NCBI GenBank assembly: GCA_021808985.1 | Contig: JAKBAQ010000106.1 | Coordinates: 1 to 9,007, forward strand | DNA: 9,007 bases | Source of the DNA: Pseudomonadota bacterium | Lineage (GTDB): Bacteria > Pseudomonadota > Alphaproteobacteria > Acetobacterales > Acetobacteraceae | Reading direction: 5' to 3' | Part shown: positions 1 to 8,995 of the stretch, in pieces | How positions within the stretch are numbered: the stretch's first letter is position 1 | How the letters are laid out: each line of letters opens with the position of its first letter | Notes under the pieces: generated by a model | Database searches by the model: none | What the model saw: the letters and a program-made list of their open reading frames with translations, nothing else | Told to the model about the DNA's origin: nothing | Program-made: the position numbers and the translations under genes

Positions 1-1
1 G

Positions 2-964
<963 letters not shown>

Positions 965-967
965 CCG

Positions 968-1693
968 ATGAGCGGGCATATCAGGCTCGGCGTCAATGTC
1001 GACCATGTGGCGACGTTGCGTAACGCGCGCGGCGGCGGGCATCCGGACCCGCTGAGCGTGGCCAAGGCCTGCGCGGCGGCGGGGGCGGATGGGATCACCA
1101 TCCATCTGCGCGAGGACCGCCGCCATATCCGCGACGCCGACGCCGAGGCGATCTGCGGCTGGGCCGCGGTGCCGGTGAATTTCGAGATGGCGGCGACGGC
1201 GGAGATGACCGCGATTGCCTGCCGGCTGCGCCCGCATGGGGTTTGCATCGTGCCGGAGCGGCGCGCCGAGATAACCACCGAGGGCGGGCTGGACGTGGTG
1301 GGCCAGAGCGAGGCGCTGCGCCCGATCATCGCGCGGCTGAAGGCGGCGGGGGTTGTGGTGTCGCTGTTCGTGGACCCTGACCCGGCGCAGGTGCGCGCCG
1401 CCGCCGGGGTTGGCGCCGCCGTGGTGGAGCTGCATACCGGCGCCTATGCCAACGGCCATCCGGGCGAGCTGGAGCGGCTGCGCGCCGCCGCCGCGCTGAC
1501 CACGCAGCTTGGGCTGGAATGCCATGCCGGGCATGGGCTGACGTTTGCCAATGTCATGCCCATCGCCGCGCTGCCGGAAATCCGGGAGCTGAATATCGGC
1601 CATTTCCTGATGGGCGAGGCGCTGCTCACCGGCCTGCCGGTGGCGATTAAGGAAATGAAGCGCCTGATGGCCGCGGCGCGCGGCACGGCTTAA
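968..1693 (+). CDS. pdxJ: Pyridoxine 5'-phosphate synthase
   Basis: Condenses 1-deoxy-D-xylulose 5-phosphate with 3-amino-2-oxopropyl phosphate to give pyridoxine 5'-phosphate, the last ring-forming step of DXP-dependent vitamin B6 synthesis; cytoplasmic TIM barrel. The 241 aa product matches the family length (about 240). Family motifs are in order: LGVNVDHVATLRNARGGG at the N-terminus (His13), GITIHLREDRRHI (His46), PVNFEMA (Glu73) and ECHAGHGLT (His189). These correspond to the catalytic His/Glu set known from E. coli PdxJ. The C-terminal phosphate-binding stretch ELNIGHFLMGEAL is also present. The ATG lies 3 nt after the lpdA stop and has no good Shine-Dalgarno sequence, so translation is probably coupled to lpdA. 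The usual partner acpS is not next to it: the gene ends at a convergent intergenic repeat. The product is the precursor of PLP, which GcvP, encoded 3.8 kb away, requires. Confidence 0.97.
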   Translation: MSGHIRLGVNVDHVATLRNARGGGHPDPLSVAKACAAAGADGITIHLREDRRHIRDADAEAICGWAAVPVNFEMAATAEMTAIACRLRPHGVCIVPERRAEITTEGGLDVVGQSEALRPIIARLKAAGVVVSLFVDPDPAQVRAAAGVGAAVVELHTGAYANGHPGELERLRAAAALTTQLGLECHAGHGLTFANVMPIAALPEIRELNIGHFLMGEALLTGLPVAIKEMKRLMAAARGTA

Positions 1694-1823
1694 GGGACGG
1701 ACACCGGAGCGGGAATGTTTTTCTCTAAGCAAGGCCAAGGGGCGCTGCCCCTTGGATCCCCGCGAAGGGCCGCGCCCTTCGATCGGCATTAGTGAGGGTT
1801 TCCGGCGGCGGGGGTAACGCGCC
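1685..1823 (+). repeat. Left arm of long imperfect inverted repeat; 3' UTR of pdxJ
   Basis: This arm pairs with 1859-1995 read on the other strand, with only short indels. It begins inside pdxJ with an 11-base exact match (ACGGCTTAAGG, 1685-1695), which includes the last two codons and stop. After a 7-nt spacer come GCGGGAATGTT (1709-1719), AAGCAAGGCCAAGGGG and two internal hairpins. Hairpin 1 has a 9-bp stem with a 3-nt loop (1735-1743/1747-1755). Hairpin 2 has an 8-bp stem with a 3-nt loop (1763-1770/1774-1781). The arm ends in GGGTTTCCGGCGGC and a GGGGT.ACGCGCC stretch. There is no T-tract after the hairpins, so a classical intrinsic terminator is not evident. It may act as a transcript end or mRNA stabiliser, or be a REP-like intergenic repeat. 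Confidence 0.85.
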
Positions 1824-1858
1824 GCGCAGACTTTTGAATATATCCCATGACCTAAGCG
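1824..1858. other. AT-richer spacer at the centre of the inverted repeat
   Basis: The 35-nt stretch separating the two arms is noticeably AT-richer than its surroundings (it contains TTTTGAATATATCCC). The centre of symmetry is near 1840. No gene, start codon with ribosome binding site, or convincing promoter was recognised here. If the arms paired in RNA or as a cruciform, this would be the terminal loop. Confidence 0.6.
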
Positions 1859-1995
1859 GGCGCGTCACCCCTGCCGCCGGAAACCCATATTAGCGGATTG
1901 CAAAGGCTCGGCCTTTGCTGGGGGTCCAGGGGGCAAAGCCCCTTGGCCTTGCTCACTGAAAACATTCCCGCTTCGGTATTTGTGCCTTAAGCCGT
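1859..1995 (-). repeat. Right arm of long imperfect inverted repeat; 3' UTR of the J-protein gene
   Basis: Read on the minus strand this is a second copy of the left-arm element, running out of the 3' end of the J-protein gene. It opens with the same ACGGCTTAAGG (positions 1995-1985, again the last two codons plus stop), the same 7-nt spacing, and then GCGGGAATGTT and GAGCAAGGCCAAGGGG. Two hairpins sit at matching places. The first is a 9-bp stem with one G-T pair and an AAA loop (1926-1934/1938-1946, plus-strand reading). The second is an 8-bp stem (1900-1907/1911-1918). The second hairpin differs from its left-arm counterpart on both sides of the stem so that pairing is kept, which suggests the structure rather than the sequence is maintained. 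No T-tract follows. Confidence 0.85.
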
Positions 1996-2865
1996 CATGC
2001 CGGCGCGGGGGTCGAAGCCCGGCTGGGGCCAGTCTTTCAGGAAGGTCTCCAGTTTTTCATCGGCGGGGCCGATGGTGATGCGCAGCTTCACCAGCAGGTC
2101 TCCGGCGTGGAGGTGGCCGTGCGCGGGCACGCCGCGGCCGCGCAGGCGCATTTCGGTGCCCGAGTCGCTATGGGGCTTGATGCTGAGCGCCACGGGGCCG
2201 GCGGGGGTGGGCAGGGTGATCTTGCCGCCGAGCACGGCCTCATGCAGGGAAATTGGCAGGTCCATGCGGATGTTCTGGCCCTCGCGGCGGAAGAATTTAT
2301 GCGGGGCGACGCTGATTTCGATCAGCGCGTCGCCGGGCTGGCCGCCGGCGCGCCCGGGCTGGCCGCGCCCGCGCAGGCGCAGCACGTCGCCATCGCTGGT
2401 GCCGTGCGGGATTTTCACATCCAGGGTCTGGCCGTCGGGCAGGATGAGGCGCTTGGTGGCGCCGTTCACGGCCTCGAGGAAATCAGCGGTGAGGGCGTAG
2501 CGGGCATCGCCGCCGCGCGCGGGGCCGGATGGGCGGCCGCGCTGCTCAAACATGCTGGCGAAGAGATCCTCGAAATTGCCGCCGCCAAAGCCGCCCGCGC
2601 CACCGCCGGGGCCTTGGCGGAAGCCGGGCGGCGCGCGCTCGGCGCCGCTGGCGTCAATTTCGCCACGGTCGTAACGGGCGCGCTTCTCGGGGTCGGAGAG
2701 CAGCTCATTGGCGGCCGAGGCGCTTTTGAACGCCTCTTCCGCCGCCTTGTCGCCTGGGTTGAGGTCAGGATGGTGCTTTTTCGCGAGCTTGCGGTAGGCC
2801 GCGCGGATCTGCTGGTCCGTCGCGTCTCTCGGCACGCCGAGGATTTTATAGGGATCGTCTGCCAT
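1987..2865 (-). CDS. cbpA: Type B J-domain co-chaperone (CbpA-like, no zinc finger)
   Basis: Hsp40-class co-chaperone expected to stimulate the ATPase of a DnaK-type Hsp70 and deliver unfolded clients; cytoplasmic. The 292 aa product (CbpA is about 306) has three parts: an N-terminal J domain at residues 4-67 with the HPD motif at 32-34; a short Gly/Phe-rich linker at about 82-110; and two C-terminal DnaJ beta domains at about 120-275 (VKIPHGTSDGDVLRLRGRG, DLPISLHEAVLGG, LRGRGVP). The protein contains no cysteine, so the DnaJ zinc-binding CxxCxGxG repeats are absent and it is not DnaJ itself. The ATG at 2865 is preferred over a TTG 9 nt upstream because MADDPYKILGV matches usual J-domain N-termini. 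The symbol cbpA is assigned from architecture; related paralogues (for example DjlA-independent 'DnaJ C-terminal' proteins) share it. No cbpM, dnaK or grpE is adjacent. A likely promoter lies just upstream. Confidence 0.9.
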   Translation of the reverse strand: MADDPYKILGVPRDATDQQIRAAYRKLAKKHHPDLNPGDKAAEEAFKSASAANELLSDPEKRARYDRGEIDASGAERAPPGFRQGPGGGAGGFGGGNFEDLFASMFEQRGRPSGPARGGDARYALTADFLEAVNGATKRLILPDGQTLDVKIPHGTSDGDVLRLRGRGQPGRAGGQPGDALIEISVAPHKFFRREGQNIRMDLPISLHEAVLGGKITLPTPAGPVALSIKPHSDSGTEMRLRGRGVPAHGHLHAGDLLVKLRITIGPADEKLETFLKDWPQPGFDPRAGMTA

Positions 2866-2892
2866 GCCGCTCAATTTAGGTGCATTGCGGGA

Positions 2893-2900
2893 ATTATAAC
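2893..2900 (-). promoter_or_regulatory. Extended -10 promoter candidate for the J-protein gene
   Basis: On the minus strand the 48-nt gap between the ATPase stop and the J-protein start contains TGTTATAAT, a perfect TATAAT (2893-2898) preceded by the TGn of an extended -10 element. No good -35 was found 16-18 nt upstream, which extended -10 promoters tolerate. A transcript from here would have a leader of roughly 20 nt before the ATG at 2865. A perfect -10 box is conspicuous in such GC-rich DNA. No convincing heat-shock sigma-32 element was recognised. Confidence 0.5.
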
Positions 2901-2913
2901 AGGGCGCCGGTGC

Positions 2914-3699
2914 TCAGTGCTTCAGCGTGCTGGAGAGGAACTGCCGGAAGCGCTGGGATTGCGGGTTGGTGAACATTTCCTCCGGCCTGCCTTCCTCCTC
3001 GGTCAACCCCTGGTGCAGGAACATCACGCGGCTGGCGACCTCGCGGGCGAAGCCCATCTCATGCGTGACGACCAGCATGGTGCGGCCCTCCCTGGCCAGG
3101 TCGCGCATCACTTTCAGCACCTCGCCCACCAGTTCGGGGTCGAGCGCGGAGGTTGGCTCATCGAACAGCAGCACATCAGGCTCCATGGCAAGGGCGCGGG
3201 CGATGGCGACGCGCTGCTGCTGCCCGCCGGAGAGCTGCGCCGGGTAGGCATGGTGCTTGGCGGCGAGGCCGACCTTCTCCAGCATGGCCTCGGCCCGGGC
3301 GGCGGCGGTTTTTTTGTCCAGCTTCAGCACATGCAGCGGCGCCTCCATCACGTTTTGCAGCACGGTCATGTGCGCCCAGAGGTTGAATTGCTGAAACACC
3401 ATGGAGAGGCGCGAACGCAGACGCTCAACCTGTTTGGGGTTGGCGGCGGCGCGGCTGTTGCGGCCCTCGCGCATCTCGATCAGCTCGCCCTTGATGCGCA
3501 CGCTGCCCTTGTCGGGCATTTCCAGCAGGTTGATGCAGCGCAGGAAGGTGCTCTTGCCCGAGCCGGAGGCGCCGAGGATCGCGATCACGTCATGGTCATG
3601 CGCGGTGAGGGAGATGCCCTTGAGCACCTCCAGCGCGCCGAATCGCTTGTGGATGTTCTCAACGGCGAGGGCGGGGGGCGGCTGAATCGGCTCCGGCAT
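2914..3699 (-). CDS. Polar amino acid ABC transporter ATP-binding protein (HisP/ArtP family)
   Basis: Nucleotide-binding subunit of an amino acid import ABC transporter; peripheral protein on the cytoplasmic face of the inner membrane. The 261 aa length fits the family (about 240-260). Motifs: Walker A GASGSGKST (43-51), Q-loop Q103 in MVFQQFNLWAHMTVLQNVMEAP, signature LSGGQQQRVAIARAL (156-170), Walker B VLLFDEPTSALDP (176-188) and H-loop His213 in VVTHEMGFAREV. The FNLWAHMTVLQNVMEAP stretch is typical of the His/Arg/opine (basic and polar amino acid) branch, but the substrate cannot be fixed from the ATPase. The ATG at 3699 is chosen because AAGGGG lies 9 nt upstream; a TTG further out at 3768 would overlap the divergent gcv promoter. 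No permease or periplasmic binding protein gene lies next to it: upstream is the divergent gcv leader, downstream the J-protein gene. It therefore looks like an orphan ATPase that must share or find partners elsewhere. Confidence 0.93.
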   Translation of the reverse strand: MPEPIQPPPALAVENIHKRFGALEVLKGISLTAHDHDVIAILGASGSGKSTFLRCINLLEMPDKGSVRIKGELIEMREGRNSRAAANPKQVERLRSRLSMVFQQFNLWAHMTVLQNVMEAPLHVLKLDKKTAAARAEAMLEKVGLAAKHHAYPAQLSGGQQQRVAIARALAMEPDVLLFDEPTSALDPELVGEVLKVMRDLAREGRTMLVVTHEMGFAREVASRVMFLHQGLTEEEGRPEEMFTNPQSQRFRQFLSSTLKH

Positions 3700-3762
3700 G
3701 CGTGAAATCCCCTTGGTGCGATCAAGTTTCAGAAAACCGTCGTTTAGTCCCGGAAAACAGCT

Positions 3763-3790
3763 TTGCAAAACCCGTGCCCTGCGTCACTAT
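3763..3790 (+). promoter_or_regulatory. Candidate promoter of the gcv operon (possibly shared -35 with the divergent ATPase gene)
   Basis: TTGCAA (3763-3768) is a reasonable -35 box. About 16 nt later CACTAT (3785-3790) is a weak -10. This would place the transcription start near 3796-3798, where the riboswitch leader helix begins. TTGCAA is its own reverse complement, so it could equally serve as the -35 for the leftward ATPase gene, with ACTAAAC (minus strand, near 3744-3750) as a poor -10. Both assignments are inferences from weak boxes. Confidence 0.35.
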
Positions 3791-3796
3791 GGAATC

Positions 3797-4010
3797 GTCC
3801 TTCATCGGACGCAGGAGAGCGCGGGGCCGGTTGGCTGGGTCCGCCGCCGAAGGCGCAACCGGCCCCCGGAACCGCTCAGGCAAAAGGGCTGCGTATGTAA
3901 TGGGACACTCTGGAAAGCCGGCGGGGGCGTCCCCGTTGCACCGACGGGGTCAAGGGTTGAGGGCTGGGCCCTTGCCCGAATCTCTCAGGTTCCCAAACAG
4001 AGGGGGGTCA
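3797..4010 (+). promoter_or_regulatory. Tandem glycine riboswitch (two aptamers) in the gcvT leader
   Basis: Glycine-binding RNA that in known cases activates glycine catabolism genes. Aptamer I is near consensus. P1 is ACGCAG/CTGCGT (3809-3814/3889-3894), followed by GGAGAG (3814-3819), a helix GAGCG/CGCTC (3817-3821/3873-3877) and a perfect 11-bp helix (3823-3833/3856-3866). The conserved loop is GCCGAAGGCGCAA (3846-3858), followed by CTCAGGCAAAAGGGC (3875-3889). Aptamer II has P1 CTCTG/CAGAG (3908-3912/3998-4002), GGAAAG (3912-3917), CACCGACGGGGTCAA (about 3939-3953) and CTCTCAGGTTCCC (3982-3994). A leader-linker helix GTCC/GGAC (3797-3800/3903-3906) matches the extra P0 pairing known from tandem glycine riboswitches. 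Aptamer II departs from consensus at several conserved sites. The following 45 nt (4011-4055) show no intrinsic terminator, so control may act on translation of gcvT, whose ribosome binding site is AGGGGG at 4046-4051. Confidence 0.9.
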
Positions 4011-4055
4011 GTTAGTCCGGCACTTGGCGCGGCGCTGATTGGGTCAGGGGGTATT

Positions 4056-5108
4056 GTGATAAAAACACCGTTGGATGGGATGCACCGCCGCCTGGGCGCG
4101 CGGATGGTTGAATTCGCGGGCTATGAGATGCCGTTGCAGTATACCGGCATCATCGCCGAGCATCAGGCGTGCCGGGAGGGCGCGGCGCTGTTCGACGTCT
4201 CGCATATGGGGCAGGCGCATGTCGCCGATGCCCGGGCGCTTGAGGCGCTGGTGCCGGGCGACATAGCGGGGCTGCCGCCAGGCCGCCAGCGCTACACGCT
4301 GCTGCTGAACGCGGCTGGCGGCATTATCGATGACCTGATGGTGGCGCATGTGGGCGGGCATTTGCAGCTGGTGCTCAATGCCGGGCGCAAGCAGGTGGAT
4401 CTGGCGCATATCCGCGCGCATGGGGTCGCCATCACCCCGCATTTTGAGCGGGCGCTGCTCGCCGTGCAGGGGCCGAAGGCGGGCGCGGTGCTGCCCGAGG
4501 GGGCGCTGCTCAAATTCATGGACGCGGCGCTGCTCGATGTCGCGGGGATCGGCTGCGTGGTCACCCGCTCGGGCTATACCGGGGAGGATGGTTTCGAGAT
4601 CGGCTGCGCGGCGGCGGATGCCGAGCGCCTGGCCGAGCTGCTGCTGGCGCGCGGCGCCACGCCCGCCGGGCTGGGGGCGCGTGATTCGCTGCGGCTGGAG
4701 GCCGGGCTGTGCCTGTATGGCAACGACATTGACGAGGAGCGCAACCCGGTTGAGGCGAACCTGACCTGGGCGATCGCCAAGCGCCGCAGGGTGGGCTGGG
4801 ATTTTCTCGGCGCCGCGCCGGTGCGCGCCGCGCTGGGGGCGGGCACGGCGGAAAAGCTCGTCGGCATAAAGGTGAGCGGGCGCGCCCCGGCCCGCGCGGG
4901 CGCGGAGATTCGCGATGCCCGGGGCGAATGCGTGGGCCGGGTCACGTCCGGCTGCTTCGCGCCCAGCCTGAATGCGCCCATTGCGCTTGGCTATGTCCGC
5001 GCCGGTTGCGCGGCCGATGGCACGGCGCTTGACCTCATCGTTCGCGACAAGCCAATTCCCGGCATTGTCGCGCCGCTTCCCTTCGTTCCACATCGTTACG
5101 CGCGTTGA
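4056..5108 (+). CDS. gcvT: Glycine cleavage system T protein (aminomethyltransferase)
   Basis: Transfers the methylene carbon of the aminomethyl-lipoyl H protein to tetrahydrofolate, releasing ammonia and giving 5,10-methylene-THF; cytoplasmic. The product is 350 aa, slightly shorter than the usual 360-375. Motifs: KTPLDGMHRRLGARMVEFAGYEMPLQY at 3-29 (matching the TPL...GARMVDF N-terminus of the family); LFDVSHMG at 45-52; LLLNAAGGIIDDLMV at 82-96 with the catalytic Asp92/93 region; RSGYTGEDGFEI at 171-182; GARDSLRLEAGLCLYGND at 207-224; and the C-terminal barrel motif VTSGCFAPSLNAPIALGYV at 296-314. The start is taken as GTG 4056, with AGGGGG 4 nt upstream. The frame is open back through the riboswitch to 3702, but that RNA structure rules out translation there. 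An ATG at 4080 would cut off the conserved TPL segment. First gene of gcvT-H-P, 11 nt before gcvH. Confidence 0.96.
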   Translation: MIKTPLDGMHRRLGARMVEFAGYEMPLQYTGIIAEHQACREGAALFDVSHMGQAHVADARALEALVPGDIAGLPPGRQRYTLLLNAAGGIIDDLMVAHVGGHLQLVLNAGRKQVDLAHIRAHGVAITPHFERALLAVQGPKAGAVLPEGALLKFMDAALLDVAGIGCVVTRSGYTGEDGFEIGCAAADAERLAELLLARGATPAGLGARDSLRLEAGLCLYGNDIDEERNPVEANLTWAIAKRRRVGWDFLGAAPVRAALGAGTAEKLVGIKVSGRAPARAGAEIRDARGECVGRVTSGCFAPSLNAPIALGYVRAGCAADGTALDLIVRDKPIPGIVAPLPFVPHRYAR

Positions 5109-5119
5109 AAGGCATTTCC

Positions 5120-5496
5120 ATGACCCAGATTTTTTATTCCAAAGACCATGAATGGGTGCAGATCGGCGAGGACGGCCTTGCCACCATCGGCATCACCGAC
5201 CATGCGCAGGCGGCGCTGGGGGATATCGTGTTCGTCGAGCTGCCGGAGCCGGGCCGCAACGTGGCGGCGCATGAGGCGTGCGCGGTGGTGGAGAGCGTGA
5301 AGGCGGCCTCTGACGTGTATGCGCCGCTGAGCGGCACCGTGACCGAGGCGAACCCCGCCATCGTGGATGAGCCGGCGCTGGTGAACACCGCGGCGGAGAC
5401 CACGGCCTGGTTCTTCCGCATGCGCCTGGAGGACCCGGCGGCGGTGAACGCGCTGCTGAGCCGGGCGGCCTATGATGAATTTCTAGGGAGCCTGTG

Positions 5497-5497
<1 letters not shown>
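5120..5497 (+). CDS. gcvH: Glycine cleavage system H protein (lipoyl carrier)
   Basis: Small lipoylated shuttle protein that carries the aminomethyl group from GcvP to GcvT and is reoxidised by dihydrolipoyl dehydrogenase; cytoplasmic. The 125 aa length is typical (about 125-130). The lipoyl attachment site is Lys61 in VVESVKAASDVYAPLSG, with the preceding GDIVFVELPEPG (34-45) and following NPAIVDEPALVN (78-89) hallmark strands. ATG 5120 is chosen because it has GAAAGG 7 nt upstream and gives the normal MTQIFYSKDHEWV start; a TTG at 5105 would overlap gcvT. The stop shares one base with the gcvP start, so the two are likely translationally coupled. The segment AAETTAWFFRM near the C-terminus replaces the commoner DPYG.GW.F, a mild divergence that keeps the aromatic positions. 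Confidence 0.97.
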
Positions 5498-8367
<2,870 letters not shown>

Positions 8368-8396
8368 AAATTCATGGAGCTGACCTAAAAAAACTC

Positions 8397-8425
8397 TTGC
8401 GCCCGGGGGGGTATGGCCTCATAAG
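8397..8425 (+). promoter_or_regulatory. Candidate sigma-70 type promoter of speD
   Basis: TTGCGC (8397-8402), a 17-nt spacer and CATAAG (8420-8425) form a plausible promoter between gcvP and speD. An A-rich stretch (CTAAAAAAACT) just upstream could act like an UP element. Matches to the consensus boxes are partial, so this is tentative. It would give a leader of about 70 nt. Confidence 0.35.
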
Positions 8426-8501
8426 CCGCCCCTCTTGGCCCAGGGGGGCGCGGCGCGGTGCCGCGTTCTACAGGCTGTCTACTAGTTGAGGGGGTTCGAA
8501 A
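8426..8501 (+). promoter_or_regulatory. GC-rich structured leader and ribosome binding site of speD
   Basis: The leader contains an imperfect stem (CGCCCCT at 8428-8434 with AGGGGGGCG at 8442-8450, one bulge). This is followed by CGCGGC/GCCGCG with a 5-nt loop (about 8449-8465). Only one of these may form fully, because they abut. A strong Shine-Dalgarno GAGGGGG (8488-8494) sits 7 nt before the ATG. The first stem could also be the gcvP transcript end, but no T-tract follows. No known riboswitch class (SAM, SAH or polyamine-linked) was recognised. Confidence 0.4.
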
Positions 8502-8954
8502 ATGAACGCACTTGCCCGACTGGGGATGGTCTCGGAGTCTCCGAGCGAAAACCAGACGACGACGGTCTCCGTGGAGCCGGCTAAAGACTATTTCGTGGAA
8601 CGCGACGGCATCAAATATGCCGGCATGCACCTGCTGATCGACCTTTGGGGCGCCACCAATCTCGACAGCCCCGCGCTGATCGACGAGACGCTGTGCGCCG
8701 GAGCGGTTGAGGCGGGCGCCACCATATTGCACCACCATTTCCACCACTTCACCCCCAATGGCGGTGTTAGCGGCGTGGTGGTGCTGGCGGAGAGCCATAT
8801 CTCCATCCATACCTGGCCGGAGCGCAATTTCGCGGCGCTGGACGTGTTCATGTGCGGCGTGTGCGACCCCTACAAGGTCATCCCCTTCCTGCGCGCGGCG
8901 TTCAAGCCCTCGCATGTGCAGGTTAACGAGCAGAAGCGCGGGCTGATCGCCTAA
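8502..8954 (+). CDS. speD: S-adenosylmethionine decarboxylase proenzyme (prokaryotic short form)
   Basis: Pyruvoyl enzyme that decarboxylates S-adenosylmethionine to give the aminopropyl donor for spermidine synthesis; cytoplasmic. The 150 aa chain is of the small bacterial/archaeal class. The proenzyme should cut itself between Glu97 and Ser98 in LAESHISIHTWPE, turning Ser98 into the pyruvoyl group. His103 and Cys118 stand at +5 and +20 from the serine, the same spacing as Ser63, His68 and Cys83 of the Thermotoga maritima enzyme. The HHHFHHFTPNGGVSGVVVLAES core (77-98) is also typical. About 28 residues of low-complexity Ser/Thr-rich sequence precede the conserved YFVERDGIKYAGMHLLIDLWG, making it longer than the roughly 125-130 aa minimal form. 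ATG 8502 has GAGGGGG 7 nt upstream. Its usual partner speE, if adjacent, would lie beyond the right edge. Confidence 0.96.
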   Translation: MNALARLGMVSESPSENQTTTVSVEPAKDYFVERDGIKYAGMHLLIDLWGATNLDSPALIDETLCAGAVEAGATILHHHFHHFTPNGGVSGVVVLAESHISIHTWPERNFAALDVFMCGVCDPYKVIPFLRAAFKPSHVQVNEQKRGLIA

Positions 8955-8961
8955 CGCGGCG

Positions 8962-8995
8962 CCCGGCCAGGGGGTTTTGCCCCCTGGGCCTCCCG
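8962..8995 (+). repeat. Intergenic hairpin after speD, related to the 1703-1977 repeat
   Basis: A perfect 8-bp stem CCAGGGGG/CCCCCTGG (8967-8974/8980-8987) with a TTTTG loop, extendable by GG/CC past one bulged G. It starts 12 nt after the speD stop. The sequence resembles the first hairpin of the repeat between pdxJ and the J-protein gene (GGCCA-GGGG...CCCC-TGG). It may end the speD transcript, but the following bases are CTCCCGGACATC, not a T-run. The window ends before any second hairpin could be seen. Confidence 0.55.

Noticed and set aside
1703..1977. CRISPR or tandem repeat array
   Set aside because: There are only two copies, in inverted orientation, with internal hairpins; no regularly spaced direct repeats.
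1694..1986. Insertion sequence or transposon remnant between pdxJ and the J-protein gene
   Set aside because: There is inverted symmetry but no transposase fragment, and no direct target-site duplication: the flanking CTTAAG matches are part of the inverted symmetry and of the coding ends. A non-coding MITE origin remains possible but unproven.
2107..3705. 532-codon plus-strand open frame across the J-protein and ATPase genes
   Set aside because: It is antisense to two clearly recognised genes, has no recognisable domains, and is the expected result of high GC third positions removing stop codons.
3698..4015. 105-codon open frame in the riboswitch region
   Set aside because: No ribosome binding site or recognisable protein; the sequence is explained by RNA structure and promoter.
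3702..4055. N-terminal extension of gcvT in frame through the leader
   Set aside because: The stretch is the tandem glycine riboswitch with clear helices and conserved loops. GcvT family proteins begin close to the GTG at 4056.
4044..5093. 349-codon minus-strand open frame opposite gcvT
   Set aside because: Low-complexity Arg/Ala/Gln composition and complete overlap with a confident gcvT; regarded as a shadow.
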